DNA of 64,000 bases from Chryseobacterium cheonjiense (GTDB taxonomy: Bacteria; Bacteroidota; Bacteroidia; Flavobacteriales; Weeksellaceae): positions 124,001 through 188,000 of the forward strand of contig NZ_JABBGF010000002.1 in the NCBI RefSeq assembly GCF_012927265.1, given 5' to 3'. The notes beneath the pieces are model-generated. The model had not been told where the DNA came from, made no database searches, and saw only the letters and a program-made list of their open reading frames with translations. This document shows positions 54,446 through 63,398 of this stretch, one piece after another. How positions within the stretch are numbered: the stretch's first letter is position 1; every line of letters starts with the position of its first letter. Position numbers and translations under genes: made by a program.

Positions 54446-54991
54446 TTAAGCAGATTTACCAGCTTTACGTCTAACAATTTCTCCTACGAATCTTACCCCT
54501 TTCCCTTTGTATGGTTCAGGCTTTCTGAAAGAACGGATCTTTGCAGCTACCATCCCTAGAAGTTGGTTGTCGTGAGACGTTAAAGTAATAATTGGGTTTT
54601 TACCTTTTTCAGTCAATGTATCTACTTTTACTTCGCTTGGAAGTTCTAATACGATACCGTGAGAGAATCCTAAAGCCAACTCAAGTTTTTGACCTGCGTG
54701 TGAAGCTCTGTATCCTACCCCTACTAATTCCAGTTTCTTTTCGAAACCTGTATTTACACCAACAATCATGTTGTTGATTAACGCTCTGTATAAACCGTGA
54801 AGCGCTTTGTGTTGTTTAGTTTCAGATGGTCTGTTTACGTTCAGTTCACCATCTTTCTGTTCTATAGTAATTCCTGCTGTAAGCTCCTGAGAAAGTTCTC
54901 CTTTAGGACCTTTTACAGTTACCACACCATTGTTTTCAGTGATTGTAACTCCTGCTGGAACTGTTATAATTGCTTTACCAATTCTTGACAT
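54446..54991 (-). CDS. rplF: Ribosomal protein L6
   Basis: 181 residues built of two similar domains, with SRIGKAIITVPAGVTI at the start and the signature PEPYKGKGVRFVGEIVRRKAGK at the end. L6 lies near the GTPase-associated centre and sarcin-ricin loop. It follows rpsH by 17 bases. Confidence 0.97.
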   Translation of the reverse strand: MSRIGKAIITVPAGVTITENNGVVTVKGPKGELSQELTAGITIEQKDGELNVNRPSETKQHKALHGLYRALINNMIVGVNTGFEKKLELVGVGYRASHAGQKLELALGFSHGIVLELPSEVKVDTLTEKGKNPIITLTSHDNQLLGMVAAKIRSFRKPEPYKGKGVRFVGEIVRRKAGKSA

Positions 54992-55008
54992 TTTCCTGTG
55001 ATTAAAAA

Positions 55009-55407
55009 TTAATAAACATAGCAGATTACTTCACCGCCTACTTTCTCTTCTCTAGCTTTCTTGTCAGTCATTACTCCTTTAGAAGTAGAGATGATAGAAA
55101 TACCCAAACCGTTTAGTACTCTTGGAAGTTCTGTAGAACCTTTGTACTGTCTCAAACCTGGTCTAGAAGCTCTTTGGATAGACTTGATAGCTGGTTTGTT
55201 GGTTTGCTTGTCGTACTTTAAAGCGATTTTGATCGTTCCCTGAACAGCGCTATCTTCAAACTTGTAGTTTAAGATATACCCCTGATCAAATAAGATCTTA
55301 GTAATCTCCTTTTTGATTTTTGATGCAGGAATTTCCACCACTTTGTGGCCTGCGCTTTGTGCGTTCCTTACTCTTGTTAGGAAATCTGAAATTGGATCTG
55401 TTACCAT
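55009..55407 (-). CDS. rpsH: Ribosomal protein S8
   Basis: 132 residues; TDPISDFLTRVRNAQSAGHKVVEIPASKIKKEI and the C-terminal STSKGVMTDKKAREEKVGGEVICYVY are diagnostic. In E. coli S8 represses spc translation by binding mRNA near rplE; the hairpin in the gap upstream of this gene is a different position. The 147-base gap to rpsN is the largest in the operon. Confidence 0.97.
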   Translation of the reverse strand: MVTDPISDFLTRVRNAQSAGHKVVEIPASKIKKEITKILFDQGYILNYKFEDSAVQGTIKIALKYDKQTNKPAIKSIQRASRPGLRQYKGSTELPRVLNGLGISIISTSKGVMTDKKAREEKVGGEVICYVY

Positions 55408-55465
55408 TTTTCTTTTATAAATTATTGGTTAAAGAACAATCAGTATTGTAAGGACTTGAAGAGTA

Positions 55466-55501
55466 AAATATCAGACTTCAGAAATCTTCGGTCTGATATT
55501 T
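55466..55501 (-). promoter_or_regulatory. Strong hairpin between rpsN and rpsH
   Basis: AAATATCAGAC (55466-55476) pairs without mismatch with GTCTGATATTT (55491-55501) over a 14-base loop that can itself pair TTC with GAA. In the direction of transcription only a few T residues follow, so it may be an attenuator or RNA-processing site inside the operon. Confidence 0.7.
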
Positions 55502-55554
55502 TTTATCTTTAGTATCCAGACAACTTAATTGTCCCGATTTTTAATTAGTAATGA

Positions 55555-55824
55555 TTACCAACTAGCTTTTTTAACTCCCGGGATAAGACCGTTGTTTGCC
55601 ATTTCTCTGAAAGTTACTCTGGAAATACCGAACGTTCTCATGTATCCTCTTGGTCTTCCTGTCAGTTTACATCTGTTGTGTAATCTTACAGGAGAAGCGT
55701 TTTTAGGCAATTTTTGAAGTCCTTCGTAATCACCTGCTTCTTTAAGAGCCTGTCTTTTAGCAGCGTATTTAGCAACTAGTGCTTCTCTTTTGCGCTCACG
55801 CGCTTTCATTGATTCTTTAGCCAT
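55555..55824 (-). CDS. rpsN: Ribosomal protein S14, long form
   Basis: 89 residues: [25 protein letters not shown] and the C-terminal [38 protein letters not shown]. The CxxC zinc-binding motifs of the short S14 are absent, so this is the zinc-free type. It follows rplE by 3 bases and precedes the hairpin-containing gap to rpsH. Confidence 0.96.
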   Translation of the reverse strand: MAKESMKARERKREALVAKYAAKRQALKEAGDYEGLQKLPKNASPVRLHNRCKLTGRPRGYMRTFGISRVTFREMANNGLIPGVKKASW

Positions 55825-55827
55825 TTC

Positions 55828-56379
55828 TTAGTTCTTTTTGAATGGTAAACCGAAGTGAGTTAATAATGCTTTAGCTTCTTTATCTGTTTTCGCAGTGGTA
55901 ACGAAAGTGATGTCCATCCCTTGGATTTTTTTCACTTTGTCGATTACGATCTCAGGGAAGATGATTTGTTCAGTGATCCCTAAGTTATAGTTACCTCTAC
56001 CATCAAATCCATCAGCTTTAATACCAGAGAAATCTCTGATTCGTGGTAATGCAGAAGAAGTAAGTCTGTCTAAGAACTCATACATTTTATTAGCTCTAAG
56101 TGTAACTTTCGCTCCTACAGGCATTCCTTTTCTCAATTTGAAAGCAGCTTCGTCTTTTTTAGAGATAGTACCAACAGCCTTTTGACCAGTGATATTCGTT
56201 AATTCTTCAACAGCATAATCAATGATTTTCTTATCTGCAGTAGCATCACCTAAACCTTGAGACAATACAATTTTCTCTAATCTAGGTACCTGCATTACAG
56301 ATTTGTATCCGAATTCTTCCATCATTGCAGGAACAATCGTTTCTTTATATGCTTTTTTGGGTCTTGCTATATATTCCAT
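55828..56379 (-). CDS. rplE: Ribosomal protein L5
   Basis: 183 residues, with [33 protein letters not shown] and the [12 protein letters not shown] stretch. L5 binds 5S rRNA and contacts tRNA. The gene lies between rplX and rpsN as in other spc operons. Confidence 0.97.
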   Translation of the reverse strand: MEYIARPKKAYKETIVPAMMEEFGYKSVMQVPRLEKIVLSQGLGDATADKKIIDYAVEELTNITGQKAVGTISKKDEAAFKLRKGMPVGAKVTLRANKMYEFLDRLTSSALPRIRDFSGIKADGFDGRGNYNLGITEQIIFPEIVIDKVKKIQGMDITFVTTAKTDKEAKALLTHFGLPFKKN

Positions 56380-56392
56380 GTGTTATTTAAAA

Positions 56393-56719
56393 TTATAAAG
56401 TTTCACCCGTTTTTTTGTTGATTCTTACTTTCTTATCTCCTTCAGTTTTATAACCTACTTTGATAGCTTTTCCGTCTTTTCCAACTAAAGCTACATTTGA
56501 GATATGAATAGAAGCTTCTTTCTCAGTGATTCCTCCTTGAGGGTTAGAAGCTGAAGGCTTAACGTGTTTTTTAACGATGTTAAGACCTGCAACGATAACT
56601 CTAGGGTCTCTTCCTTCTTTTTTGATCACTTCAATAACTTCACCAGTCTTACCTTTGATATCTTTCTTACCGGTAGTAATGATTACGTTATCTCCTCTTT
56701 TTATTTTTAACTTTGACAT
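56393..56719 (-). CDS. rplX: Ribosomal protein L24
   Basis: 108 residues with a KOW motif: KRGDNVIITTGKKDIKGKTGEVIEVI, then NIVKKHVKPSASNPQGGI. L24 starts assembly of the large subunit by binding 23S rRNA near its 5' end. It follows rplN by 20 bases. Confidence 0.96.
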   Translation of the reverse strand: MSKLKIKRGDNVIITTGKKDIKGKTGEVIEVIKKEGRDPRVIVAGLNIVKKHVKPSASNPQGGITEKEASIHISNVALVGKDGKAIKVGYKTEGDKKVRINKKTGETL

Positions 56720-56739
56720 TTTTTTTAAAATTTTAAATA

Positions 56740-57108
56740 TTAAAGTACTTCAGGAGCTAATGAAATGATTTTCATATATTCTTTGTCTCTCAACTCACGA
56801 GCAACTGGTCCGAAAACACGGGTTCCTCTCATTTCTCCCGCTGCGTTTAGCAATACACAAGCATTGTCTTCGAATTTGATGTATGAACCATCTTTTCTTC
56901 TAACTGCTTTTTTAGTTCTTACTACTACAGCTTTAGATACCTGACCTTTTTTAGCGTTTCCTGATGGTGTAGAATCTTTGATAGTAACAACGATTTTATC
57001 ACCAACTGAAGCATATCTTCTTCTGGTTCCTCCCAGAACTCTGATAACCAATACTTCTTTAGCACCTGTGTTATCAGCAACTTTTAATCTTGATTCTGTT
57101 TGTAACAT
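56740..57108 (-). CDS. rplN: Ribosomal protein L14
   Basis: 122 residues: [27 protein letters not shown] and the ending [23 protein letters not shown] are nearly invariant. It forms intersubunit bridges. It starts two bases after the rpsQ stop codon. Confidence 0.98.
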   Translation of the reverse strand: MLQTESRLKVADNTGAKEVLVIRVLGGTRRRYASVGDKIVVTIKDSTPSGNAKKGQVSKAVVVRTKKAVRRKDGSYIKFEDNACVLLNAAGEMRGTRVFGPVARELRDKEYMKIISLAPEVL

Positions 57109-57110
57109 TA

Positions 57111-57365
57111 TTACTTAGCTTTTTCAATGATTCTTACTAATCTCCATCTTTTGTTTTTGCTTAAAGGTCTAGTTTCTTGGATCAAAACTGTATCTCCTTC
57201 CGCGCATTCGTTGTTTTCGTCGTGTGCAGTATATTTTTTCGTTTTCAATACGAATTTACCGTACATCGGGTGCTTTACTCTCGTAGTTTCACTAACAACA
57301 ATAGTTTTTTCCATTTTATTGCTGGAAACCACTCCGATTCTTTCTTTTCTTAAATTTCTATCCAT
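57111..57365 (-). CDS. rpsQ: Ribosomal protein S17
   Basis: 84 residues, OB fold with [32 protein letters not shown] and [22 protein letters not shown] primary 16S rRNA-binding protein. It is directly between rpmC and rplN. Confidence 0.97.
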   Translation of the reverse strand: MDRNLRKERIGVVSSNKMEKTIVVSETTRVKHPMYGKFVLKTKKYTAHDENNECAEGDTVLIQETRPLSKNKRWRLVRIIEKAK

Positions 57366-57377
57366 TGTAAAATGAAA

Positions 57378-57572
57378 TTATTGTTTGTTAGTTAACTCAG
57401 TATTTAGTCTTGCGATTGTTTTTCTCAAATCTCTGATTTGGATCGGGTTTTCAATTGGGCTGATTGCATGAGCCAACTTCAATTTAGAATATTGAGCTTT
57501 TGCTTCAGTTAATTGAGCTTGAATATCACCCGCGCTTAAATTTTTAATATCAGCTTTTTTCATTGTATTCAA
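57378..57572 (-). CDS. rpmC: Ribosomal protein L29
   Basis: 64 residues forming a two-helix protein: MKKADIKNLSAGDIQAQLTEAKAQYSKLK and IENPIQIRDLRKTIARLNTEL. It lies by the nascent chain exit. An in-frame ATG two codons upstream (MNTMKK) could be used, but MKKADIKNL matches the family. Confidence 0.95.
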   Translation of the reverse strand: MNTMKKADIKNLSAGDIQAQLTEAKAQYSKLKLAHAISPIENPIQIRDLRKTIARLNTELTNKQ

Positions 57573-57575
57573 AGA

Positions 57576-58001
57576 TTAAAGAGGTTTAACAAAATCGTTA
57601 GCAACTATAAATTTAGTAACAACTGGTAATTTTTGTGCTGCAAGTCTTAGGGCTTCTTTCGCTACTTCGTAAGGAACACCTCCTACTTCAAACATAATTT
57701 TACCTGGTTTTACTACAGCTACCCAATATTCCACGGCACCTTTACCTTTACCCATCCTTACTTCAGCTGGTTTTTTGGTAATTGGCTTATCCGGGAAGAT
57801 TTTGATCCATAGCTGACCCTCTCTCTTCATATATCTTGTCGCAGCGATACGAGCAGCTTCAATCTGTCTTGCAGTGATCCAAGCACCTTCTGTCGCCTTG
57901 ATTCCGAAAGTTCCATAAGCAAGTTGACTACCTCTCTGGGCATTCCCCTTCATCTTCATCTTATGTACTCTACGGAACTTGGTTCTTTTTGGTTGTAACA
58001 T
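57576..58001 (-). CDS. rplP: Ribosomal protein L16
   Basis: 141 residues with [24 protein letters not shown] and [23 protein letters not shown]16 is needed for A-site tRNA placement and late assembly of the large subunit. A 97-base repeat-rich gap separates it from rpsC. Confidence 0.97.
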   Translation of the reverse strand: MLQPKRTKFRRVHKMKMKGNAQRGSQLAYGTFGIKATEGAWITARQIEAARIAATRYMKREGQLWIKIFPDKPITKKPAEVRMGKGKGAVEYWVAVVKPGKIMFEVGGVPYEVAKEALRLAAQKLPVVTKFIVANDFVKPL

Positions 58002-58011
58002 AATCTCTAAA

Positions 58012-58039
58012 TTTTAGATTTTAGATTTTAGATTTTAGA
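58012..58039. repeat. Heptamer repeat (TTTTAGA)4 between rpsC and rplP
   Basis: Four exact copies of TTTTAGA are followed by a T run, and at 58085-58097 the complementary TCTAAAATTTT recurs, allowing a long A/T hairpin. The 97-base gap holds nothing else. Confidence 0.8.
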
Positions 58040-58098
58040 TTTTTTTTATTTTAAAAAAGTAACGGTAATTTAAAATTCAAAATTTCTAATCTAAAATT

Positions 58099-58851
58099 TT
58101 AATTATTATTGTTATTGTTGTTATTTTTTCTAGGTCTTCTGTTGTCTCTGTCTCCTCCTCTGTTGTCTCTTCTGTCAGACTGACCTCCTTTTTTCTGTTG
58201 TCCCACTAGTGGAGAAAGCTCTCTTTTACCGTAAACTTCACCTTTCATGATCCAAACTTTTACTCCTAGTTTTCCGTACTGAGTCAATGCCTCACCGATA
58301 TGGTAATCTATATCTGCTCTGAAAGTAGACAAAGGAATTCTTCCGTCTTTGAAAGATTCTGATCTTGCCATTTCAGCACCGTTCAATCTACCAGAGATCT
58401 GAACTTTGATACCTTCTGCACCCATTCTCATTGTACCTGCCATCGCCATCTTAACAGCTCTTCTGTAAGAGATTCTGTTCTCAATTTGCTTAGCAATGCT
58501 GTCTGCAACTAATACTGCATCAAGCTCAGGTCTTTTGATTTCGAAGATGTTGATCTGAATATCCTTTTTAGTCAATTTTTTCAACTCTTCTTTCAGTTTA
58601 TCAACTTCCTGACCTCCTTTACCGATGATAAGTCCCGGTCTTGCGGTAGTGATTGTAACTGTTACTAATTTTAATGTTCTTTCAATATAAATTCTTGAAA
58701 TCCCACCTTTAGATAATCTAGCTTCAAGGTATCTTCTGATTTTGTAGTCTTCCGCGATTCTGTCTCCATAATCGTTTCCGCCAAACCAGTTAGAATCCCA
58801 TCCTCTGATGATACCTAATCTGTTACCAATTGGATTTGTCTTCTGTCCCAT
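58099..58851 (-). CDS. rpsC: Ribosomal protein S3 with Arg/Asn-rich tail
   Basis: 250 residues. The KH domain includes [22 protein letters not shown], and the C-terminal domain has [17 protein letters not shown]. The last 35 residues are a low-complexity extension rich in Gly, Arg and Asp, ending in eight consecutive asparagines, which E. coli S3 lacks. S3 lies at the mRNA entry and has helicase function. It follows rplV by 7 bases. Confidence 0.97.
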   Translation of the reverse strand: MGQKTNPIGNRLGIIRGWDSNWFGGNDYGDRIAEDYKIRRYLEARLSKGGISRIYIERTLKLVTVTITTARPGLIIGKGGQEVDKLKEELKKLTKKDIQINIFEIKRPELDAVLVADSIAKQIENRISYRRAVKMAMAGTMRMGAEGIKVQISGRLNGAEMARSESFKDGRIPLSTFRADIDYHIGEALTQYGKLGVKVWIMKGEVYGKRELSPLVGQQKKGGQSDRRDNRGGDRDNRRPRKNNNNNNNN

Positions 58852-58858
58852 ACCTTGA

Positions 58859-59257
58859 TTAATTTTCTTTATTACCTAAGATTAATGTAACGTGGTTAGA
58901 TCTTTTTCTGATTCTGTACCCTCTACCTTGCGGAGCTGGTCTCAGTCTCTTCAATTGTCTTGCACTATCCACGAATATTTCTTTAACGATAAGGTTTGCT
59001 TCCTCAATGTCAGCCCCTTCGTTTTTCACTTGCCAGTTGGCAATTGCAGAAAGAAGTAATTTTTCTAATTTGTTAGAAGCTTCTTTCTTAGAATATTTAA
59101 GGATATAAAGAGCTTTATCTACTTGCTCTCCTCTAATGATATCAGCAACTAATCTCATTTTTCTCGGAGAAGATGGGCAGTTATTTAATGAAGCTTTCAC
59201 AACGTCCTTGTTAGCTTCTTTTCTTGCGATTGAACTATCTTGTTTTCTTGATCCCAT
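58859..59257 (-). CDS. rplV: Ribosomal protein L22
   Basis: 132 residues with [21 protein letters not shown] and the C-terminal [22 protein letters not shown] loop, which lines the nascent-peptide tunnel. The N-terminus is longer than in E. coli by about 20 residues. It lies between rpsS and rpsC. Confidence 0.97.
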   Translation of the reverse strand: MGSRKQDSSIARKEANKDVVKASLNNCPSSPRKMRLVADIIRGEQVDKALYILKYSKKEASNKLEKLLLSAIANWQVKNEGADIEEANLIVKEIFVDSARQLKRLRPAPQGRGYRIRKRSNHVTLILGNKEN

Positions 59258-59259
59258 GA

Positions 59260-59538
59260 TTATCTGCTTCCTTTGTTTTTGTTACCACCATGACCTCTGA
59301 AAGATCTTGTTGGAGAAAATTCGCCTAACTTGTGACCTACCATGTTTTCTGTAACGTAAACAGGGATAAAAGATTTCCCGTTGTGTACAGCAATAGTTTG
59401 TCCTACGAAGTCCGGAGAGATCATCGATGCTCTAGACCAAGTTTTGATAACTGTCTTCTTACCAGACTCTATATTTGCCTGAACCTTCTTATCTAAAGTA
59501 TGATGAATGAACGGTCCTTTTTTAAGTGATCTTGCCAT
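59260..59538 (-). CDS. rpsS: Ribosomal protein S19
   Basis: 92 residues with [17 protein letters not shown] start, [36 protein letters not shown]. It binds the head of the small subunit next to S13. It starts two bases after the rplB stop. Confidence 0.97.
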   Translation of the reverse strand: MARSLKKGPFIHHTLDKKVQANIESGKKTVIKTWSRASMISPDFVGQTIAVHNGKSFIPVYVTENMVGHKLGEFSPTRSFRGHGGNKNKGSR

Positions 59539-59540
59539 AA

Positions 59541-60362
59541 TTATTTTCTTTTAGATACGATGTAACGGTTAGACACTTTGTTTTTCTTTCTAGTTTTGTA
59601 ACCTTTAGACGGCATACCGTTTCTAGATCTTGGGTGACCTCCTGAAGAACGTCCTTCACCACCACCCATCGGGTGATCTACAGGGTTCATTACAACCGCT
59701 CTTGTTCTTGGTCTTCTACCTAACCATCTGCTTCTACCTGCTTTACCTGATACCGTTAACTGGTGATCTGAGTTGGAAACCGAACCGATCATTGCCATAC
59801 ATTCAGTAAGGATCATTCTTGATTCTCCTGAAGGCAATTTGATGATCGCATATTTTCCGTCTCTTGAAGTTAACTGAGCTGAAGAACCAGCACTTCTTGC
59901 TAAAATTGCACCTTGACCAGGCTTCATTTCAACACAAGAAATTACAGTACCCAATGGAATATTTCTCAATTTCATTGCGTTTCCTACGTTTGGTTCTACA
60001 TTTTCTCCGGAAACTACTTTTTGGTCTACTTTGATACCGTTTGGAGCGATGATATATCTTTTCTCTCCGTCTGCGTACTCTAATAAAGCGATGAATGCAG
60101 TTCTGTTTGGATCGTATTCTACAGATTTTACTGTTGCTTCAACATCGAATTTGTTTCTTTTGAAGTCAATAATTCTGTATTTCTTTTTGTGTCCACCTCC
60201 GGTGTAACGCATGGTCATTTTACCTGTTTGGTTACGTCCACCTGACTTTTTAATACCAACTGTAAGAGATTTCTCTGGTTTGTTGGTAGTAATTTCCTCA
60301 AAATTGTTTACAATTCTGAATCTCTGTCCCGGGGTGATAGGTTTTAATTTTCTAACAGACAT
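59541..60362 (-). CDS. rplB: Ribosomal protein L2
   Basis: 273 residues, with the conserved basic core and C-terminal motif [20 protein letters not shown] containing the near-invariant His. It supports peptidyl-transfer centre assembly and subunit joining. It follows rplW by 21 bases. Confidence 0.98.
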   Translation of the reverse strand: MSVRKLKPITPGQRFRIVNNFEEITTNKPEKSLTVGIKKSGGRNQTGKMTMRYTGGGHKKKYRIIDFKRNKFDVEATVKSVEYDPNRTAFIALLEYADGEKRYIIAPNGIKVDQKVVSGENVEPNVGNAMKLRNIPLGTVISCVEMKPGQGAILARSAGSSAQLTSRDGKYAIIKLPSGESRMILTECMAMIGSVSNSDHQLTVSGKAGRSRWLGRRPRTRAVVMNPVDHPMGGGEGRSSGGHPRSRNGMPSKGYKTRKKNKVSNRYIVSKRK

Positions 60363-60383
60363 TACTATTATTTATAATTATAA

Positions 60384-60674
60384 TTAATTTACAGCAAAAA
60401 TATCGATAACCTCACCTTCAGCAAGTTTGATTACCGCTTTTTTCAATTTGTTTGTCTTTCCAACCTGAAGACCTTTCTTAGTATATTTCGCAGATACTCT
60501 AGGAGCATAAATCATTGTATTTACGTCTGCTACTTTTACACCGTAAGCTGCTTCCACAGCTTTTTTAATCTGGATCTTATTCGCTTTGGTATCTACCAAG
60601 AAAGAATAAGTACCTCTTAAATCCGTAAGGTAATTAGCCTTTTCTGAAATAACTGGTTTAATAATAACTGACAT
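60384..60674 (-). CDS. rplW: Ribosomal protein L23
   Basis: 96 residues: MSVIIKPVISEKANYLTD, YSFLVDTKANKIQIKKAVEAAYGVKVADVNTM. L23 is the docking site for trigger factor and SRP at the tunnel exit. It starts three bases after the rplD stop. Confidence 0.96.
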   Translation of the reverse strand: MSVIIKPVISEKANYLTDLRGTYSFLVDTKANKIQIKKAVEAAYGVKVADVNTMIYAPRVSAKYTKKGLQVGKTNKLKKAVIKLAEGEVIDIFAVN

Positions 60675-60677
60675 GAT

Positions 60678-61307
60678 TTATTTCTTTAAATTTTCCTGGA
60701 ATTTTTCAACTGCACCTTCAAAGAATACGATCTCACCTGCATTTACTAAATCGTAAGAACTTACTTCGTTGAAGTTCATTACTTTAGTTTTAGGTAAGTT
60801 TCTTGAAGATAAATACACATTCTTGTTAGCTTCAGGAAGAATGAACAAAGATTTTTTACCGTTTAATGTCAATGCATCTAATAAAGTAATGAAATCTTTA
60901 GTTTTAGGAGCGTTTAAGCTCACATCTTCTAAAACTCTGATGCTGTTGTCTCTCATTTTTTGAGATAAAACAGATTTTTTAGCTAATCTCTTAAGCGCTT
61001 TGTTCAATTTGAATCTGTAGTCTCTTGGTTTTGGTCCGAATACTCTACCCCCACCTCTGAAAGTTGGAGATTTAATATCACCATATCTAGCAGATCCAGA
61101 TCCTTTTTGCTTCTTAAGCTTTTTAGTAGAAGCTGTAATTTCGCTTCTTTCTTTTGCTTTATGAGTTCCTTGTCTTTGTGCAGCAAGGTACTGTTTAACT
61201 TCTAAGTAAACCGCATGCTGATTTGGCTCAATTCCGAATACTGATTCGTCTAGAGTTACTTTTCTTCCGGTCTCTTTTCCTGATGTATTTAATACTACTA
61301 GTTCCAT
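60678..61307 (-). CDS. rplD: Ribosomal protein L4
   Basis: 209 residues. The long loop [48 protein letters not shown] lies inside the tunnel. In E. coli L4 represses its own S10 operon; whether that applies here is unknown. Its start overlaps the rplC stop by 10 bases, so the two are translationally coupled. Confidence 0.97.
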   Translation of the reverse strand: MELVVLNTSGKETGRKVTLDESVFGIEPNQHAVYLEVKQYLAAQRQGTHKAKERSEITASTKKLKKQKGSGSARYGDIKSPTFRGGGRVFGPKPRDYRFKLNKALKRLAKKSVLSQKMRDNSIRVLEDVSLNAPKTKDFITLLDALTLNGKKSLFILPEANKNVYLSSRNLPKTKVMNFNEVSSYDLVNAGEIVFFEGAVEKFQENLKK

Positions 61308-61924
61308 TTTCTGATAATTACATAAGAATTTTTAGCTCCCGGAACAGCACCTTTTACTACTAAAAGATTTTGTTCTTGATCCACTTTTAACACCTGAAGG
61401 TTTTGAACAGTTACCTGCTTACCTCCCATTCTTCCAGCCATTCTCATCCCTTTGAATACTCTTGAAGGGTCTGAACCAGCACCGATAGAACCTGGAGCTC
61501 TAAGTCTGTTGTGCTGACCATGAGTTGCCTGCATTACACCTCCAAAGCCGTGTCTTTTAACAACACCTTGGAAACCTTTACCTTTAGAAGTACCTGTTAC
61601 GTCAACGAATTCACCTTCAGCGAATAAGTCTACAGTTACCTCTTCTCCTACTTTTACTTCATCAACGAATTCTCTGTAGAATTCTACCAATTTAGCTTTA
61701 GGAGCAGAACCAGCCTTTTTAAAATGACCAGCTAACGCTTTACCAACGTTCTTCTCACTCTTGTCATCGAAACCTAATTGAACAGCTTTATAACCGTCTT
61801 TTTCTAAGGTTCTGACCTGTAAAACCGAGCACGGACCAGCTTGAATAACTGTACAAGGAATGTTTTTCCCTTCTTCGTTAAACAAAGATGTCATACCGAT
61901 TTTTTTACCAATAATACCTGACAT
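61298..61924 (-). CDS. rplC: Ribosomal protein L3, first gene of the operon
   Basis: 208 residues with [19 protein letters not shown] and the [19 protein letters not shown] loop whose Gln is a methylation target in E. coli. L3 nucleates the large subunit. It is the first gene after the operon promoter; rpsJ, which normally precedes it, is not present. The leader is about 100 bases. Confidence 0.97.
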   Translation of the reverse strand: MSGIIGKKIGMTSLFNEEGKNIPCTVIQAGPCSVLQVRTLEKDGYKAVQLGFDDKSEKNVGKALAGHFKKAGSAPKAKLVEFYREFVDEVKVGEEVTVDLFAEGEFVDVTGTSKGKGFQGVVKRHGFGGVMQATHGQHNRLRAPGSIGAGSDPSRVFKGMRMAGRMGGKQVTVQNLQVLKVDQEQNLLVVKGAVPGAKNSYVIIRKWN

Positions 61925-62030
61925 TGTTTATATTATAATAAAATTTATCCTTTATTTATCACTATTTTCAGGAAGTCTGAAGTAATTTCTACGTTTGATG
62001 TAGGCATACTACGCCCCTAAAATGAGTGTG

Positions 62031-62061
62031 CAAATTTATGAATATTTTTATAACTGACAAA
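62031..62061 (-). promoter_or_regulatory. Promoter of the S10-spc-alpha operon
   Basis: On the minus strand TTTG (62058-62061), exactly 19 bases, then TAAATTTG (62031-62038): both elements match the Bacteroidota consensus. The leader of about 100 bases holds two small hairpins (GTAG-tatgc-CTAC and TTCAG-acttc-CTGAA) and a 20-codon ORF. Confidence 0.8.
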
Positions 62062-62241
62062 TATTTCACACAAAATATTTTGATTTTTAATCAATTAGAT
62101 CATTTTTGTAAAATCAGAAAGAAAATTCGGGAGGATAATTTGTGAATAATAAAATTTCTTATTGCGATCAATCTATAGTTACTATAATTTACGGTTTGAT
62201 TTTTGTTAGGATAAAATTATTTCTATAAACTTTCTGATGAG

Positions 62242-62382
62242 ATGAAAAACACATATAAATTACTTATTCCGCATCTGAAGAATGCGTTTAATAATCCGTT
62301 TAATTTTTTTGAAAAAAATATAAGTACTGCTGTAGAAGCAATAAATTCTGCCTTCACTTCTGATATTGATTTCTATCAATGA
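62242..62382 (+). CDS. Small ORF coupled to the following lipoprotein gene
   Basis: 46 codons, encoding MKNTYKLLIPHLKNAFNNPF and then an amphipathic C-terminus (FFEKNISTAVEAINSAF). The TGA overlaps the next ATG by four bases, as in translational coupling. It has no signal peptide or recognised family. It could be a real small protein or the remnant of a longer gene. Confidence 0.45.
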   Translation: MKNTYKLLIPHLKNAFNNPFNFFEKNISTAVEAINSAFTSDIDFYQ

Positions 62383-63359
62383 TGAAAATACTCAGATCCT
62401 TATGTATTATGCTCCTGATATTTTCATGCAGTAAAAAAGAAGAGCATGCATACACCTTTTATTATTGGAAAACCAGGCTTAGTCTTAATCCTGAAGAAAA
62501 GAAAGCCCTGCGTAAAGCAACTGTCCCGTATTTATACACCCGTTTTTTTGATGTAGATAAAACTGCGGAAAAATTTCAGCCGGTAGGTGTTATTACAAAA
62601 GATAAGAGTTTCGAGACTCATCAAAAGATCGTTCCTGTTGTTTTTATAACCAACCGCACTTTTCTATATATTACAAAAGAAGAAATTACTTTTCTGGCTC
62701 AGAATATCAGCGCAATGATCCAAAAGAAAGCTGCAGATTATCACCTGAATATAGCTAAGGAAATACAAATCGACTGCGACTGGACCTCAGGAACACGGGA
62801 TGATTATTTTATGTTTTTAAAGGAACTAAAAAGAATTTCCGGAAAAAATATTACCTGCACACTTCGTCTCCATCAGGTAAGAGACAAAGCAGAAACAGGA
62901 ATTCCGCCTGTAGAAAAAGTATATCTGATGTGCTACTCTACTTCTTCACCTTTAGAAAATTCTGATAAAAATTCCATTCTTGATGTTGCTATTCTGAAAA
63001 GCTATTTGGGGAATATTGACCAATATCCAATACAAAAAATACAGGTTGCTCTCCCGATCTATTCGTGGGGAATAGTAACGAATTATTTAGGAAAACATAA
63101 ACTAATTAATGCTTTATCTGAAAAAGATCTGCAAAATCCCGATTTCAAAAAGATTTCCGATCACGAAATTGAGATCTTAAAAGACGGTTTTTATTTCGGG
63201 AATTACATGAATAAAGGTTTCAGGATTAAAATTGAATCTATTTCCGACAGTCAGCTTTCAGAAGTTGTGGACTTTCTGGACAAAAAAATTTCTCATTATC
63301 CTATTATATATTATCAACTTGACAGTAAATTTGTTAAGAATCGTAATTTAGATTTTTAA
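62379..63359 (+). CDS. Hypothetical lipoprotein with TIM-barrel-like features
   Basis: 326 residues with lipobox LIFSC (lipidated Cys17 or 18 depending on which of two adjacent ATG codons is used). The mature part has strand-helix alternation, a conserved-looking IQIDCDWTSGTRDDYFMFLKELK and YLMCYSTSSP, and ends in DFLDKK. The layout recalls DUF3142-type and glycosyl hydrolase-like barrels, but I cannot assign it. It is followed 39 bases later by a secreted protein gene on the same strand, so the three may form an operon. Confidence 0.75.
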   Translation: MMKILRSLCIMLLIFSCSKKEEHAYTFYYWKTRLSLNPEEKKALRKATVPYLYTRFFDVDKTAEKFQPVGVITKDKSFETHQKIVPVVFITNRTFLYITKEEITFLAQNISAMIQKKAADYHLNIAKEIQIDCDWTSGTRDDYFMFLKELKRISGKNITCTLRLHQVRDKAETGIPPVEKVYLMCYSTSSPLENSDKNSILDVAILKSYLGNIDQYPIQKIQVALPIYSWGIVTNYLGKHKLINALSEKDLQNPDFKKISDHEIEILKDGFYFGNYMNKGFRIKIESISDSQLSEVVDFLDKKISHYPIIYYQLDSKFVKNRNLDF

Positions 63360-63398
63360 CTGCCATCAAAATCAACGATAACCCAACACCGCAATACA

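Noticed and set aside
62080..62094. TTGATTTTTAATCAA resembling an FNR box upstream of rplC
   Set aside because: The half-sites are five bases apart instead of four, and the strong promoter next to it needs no activator. A/T-rich chance palindrome.
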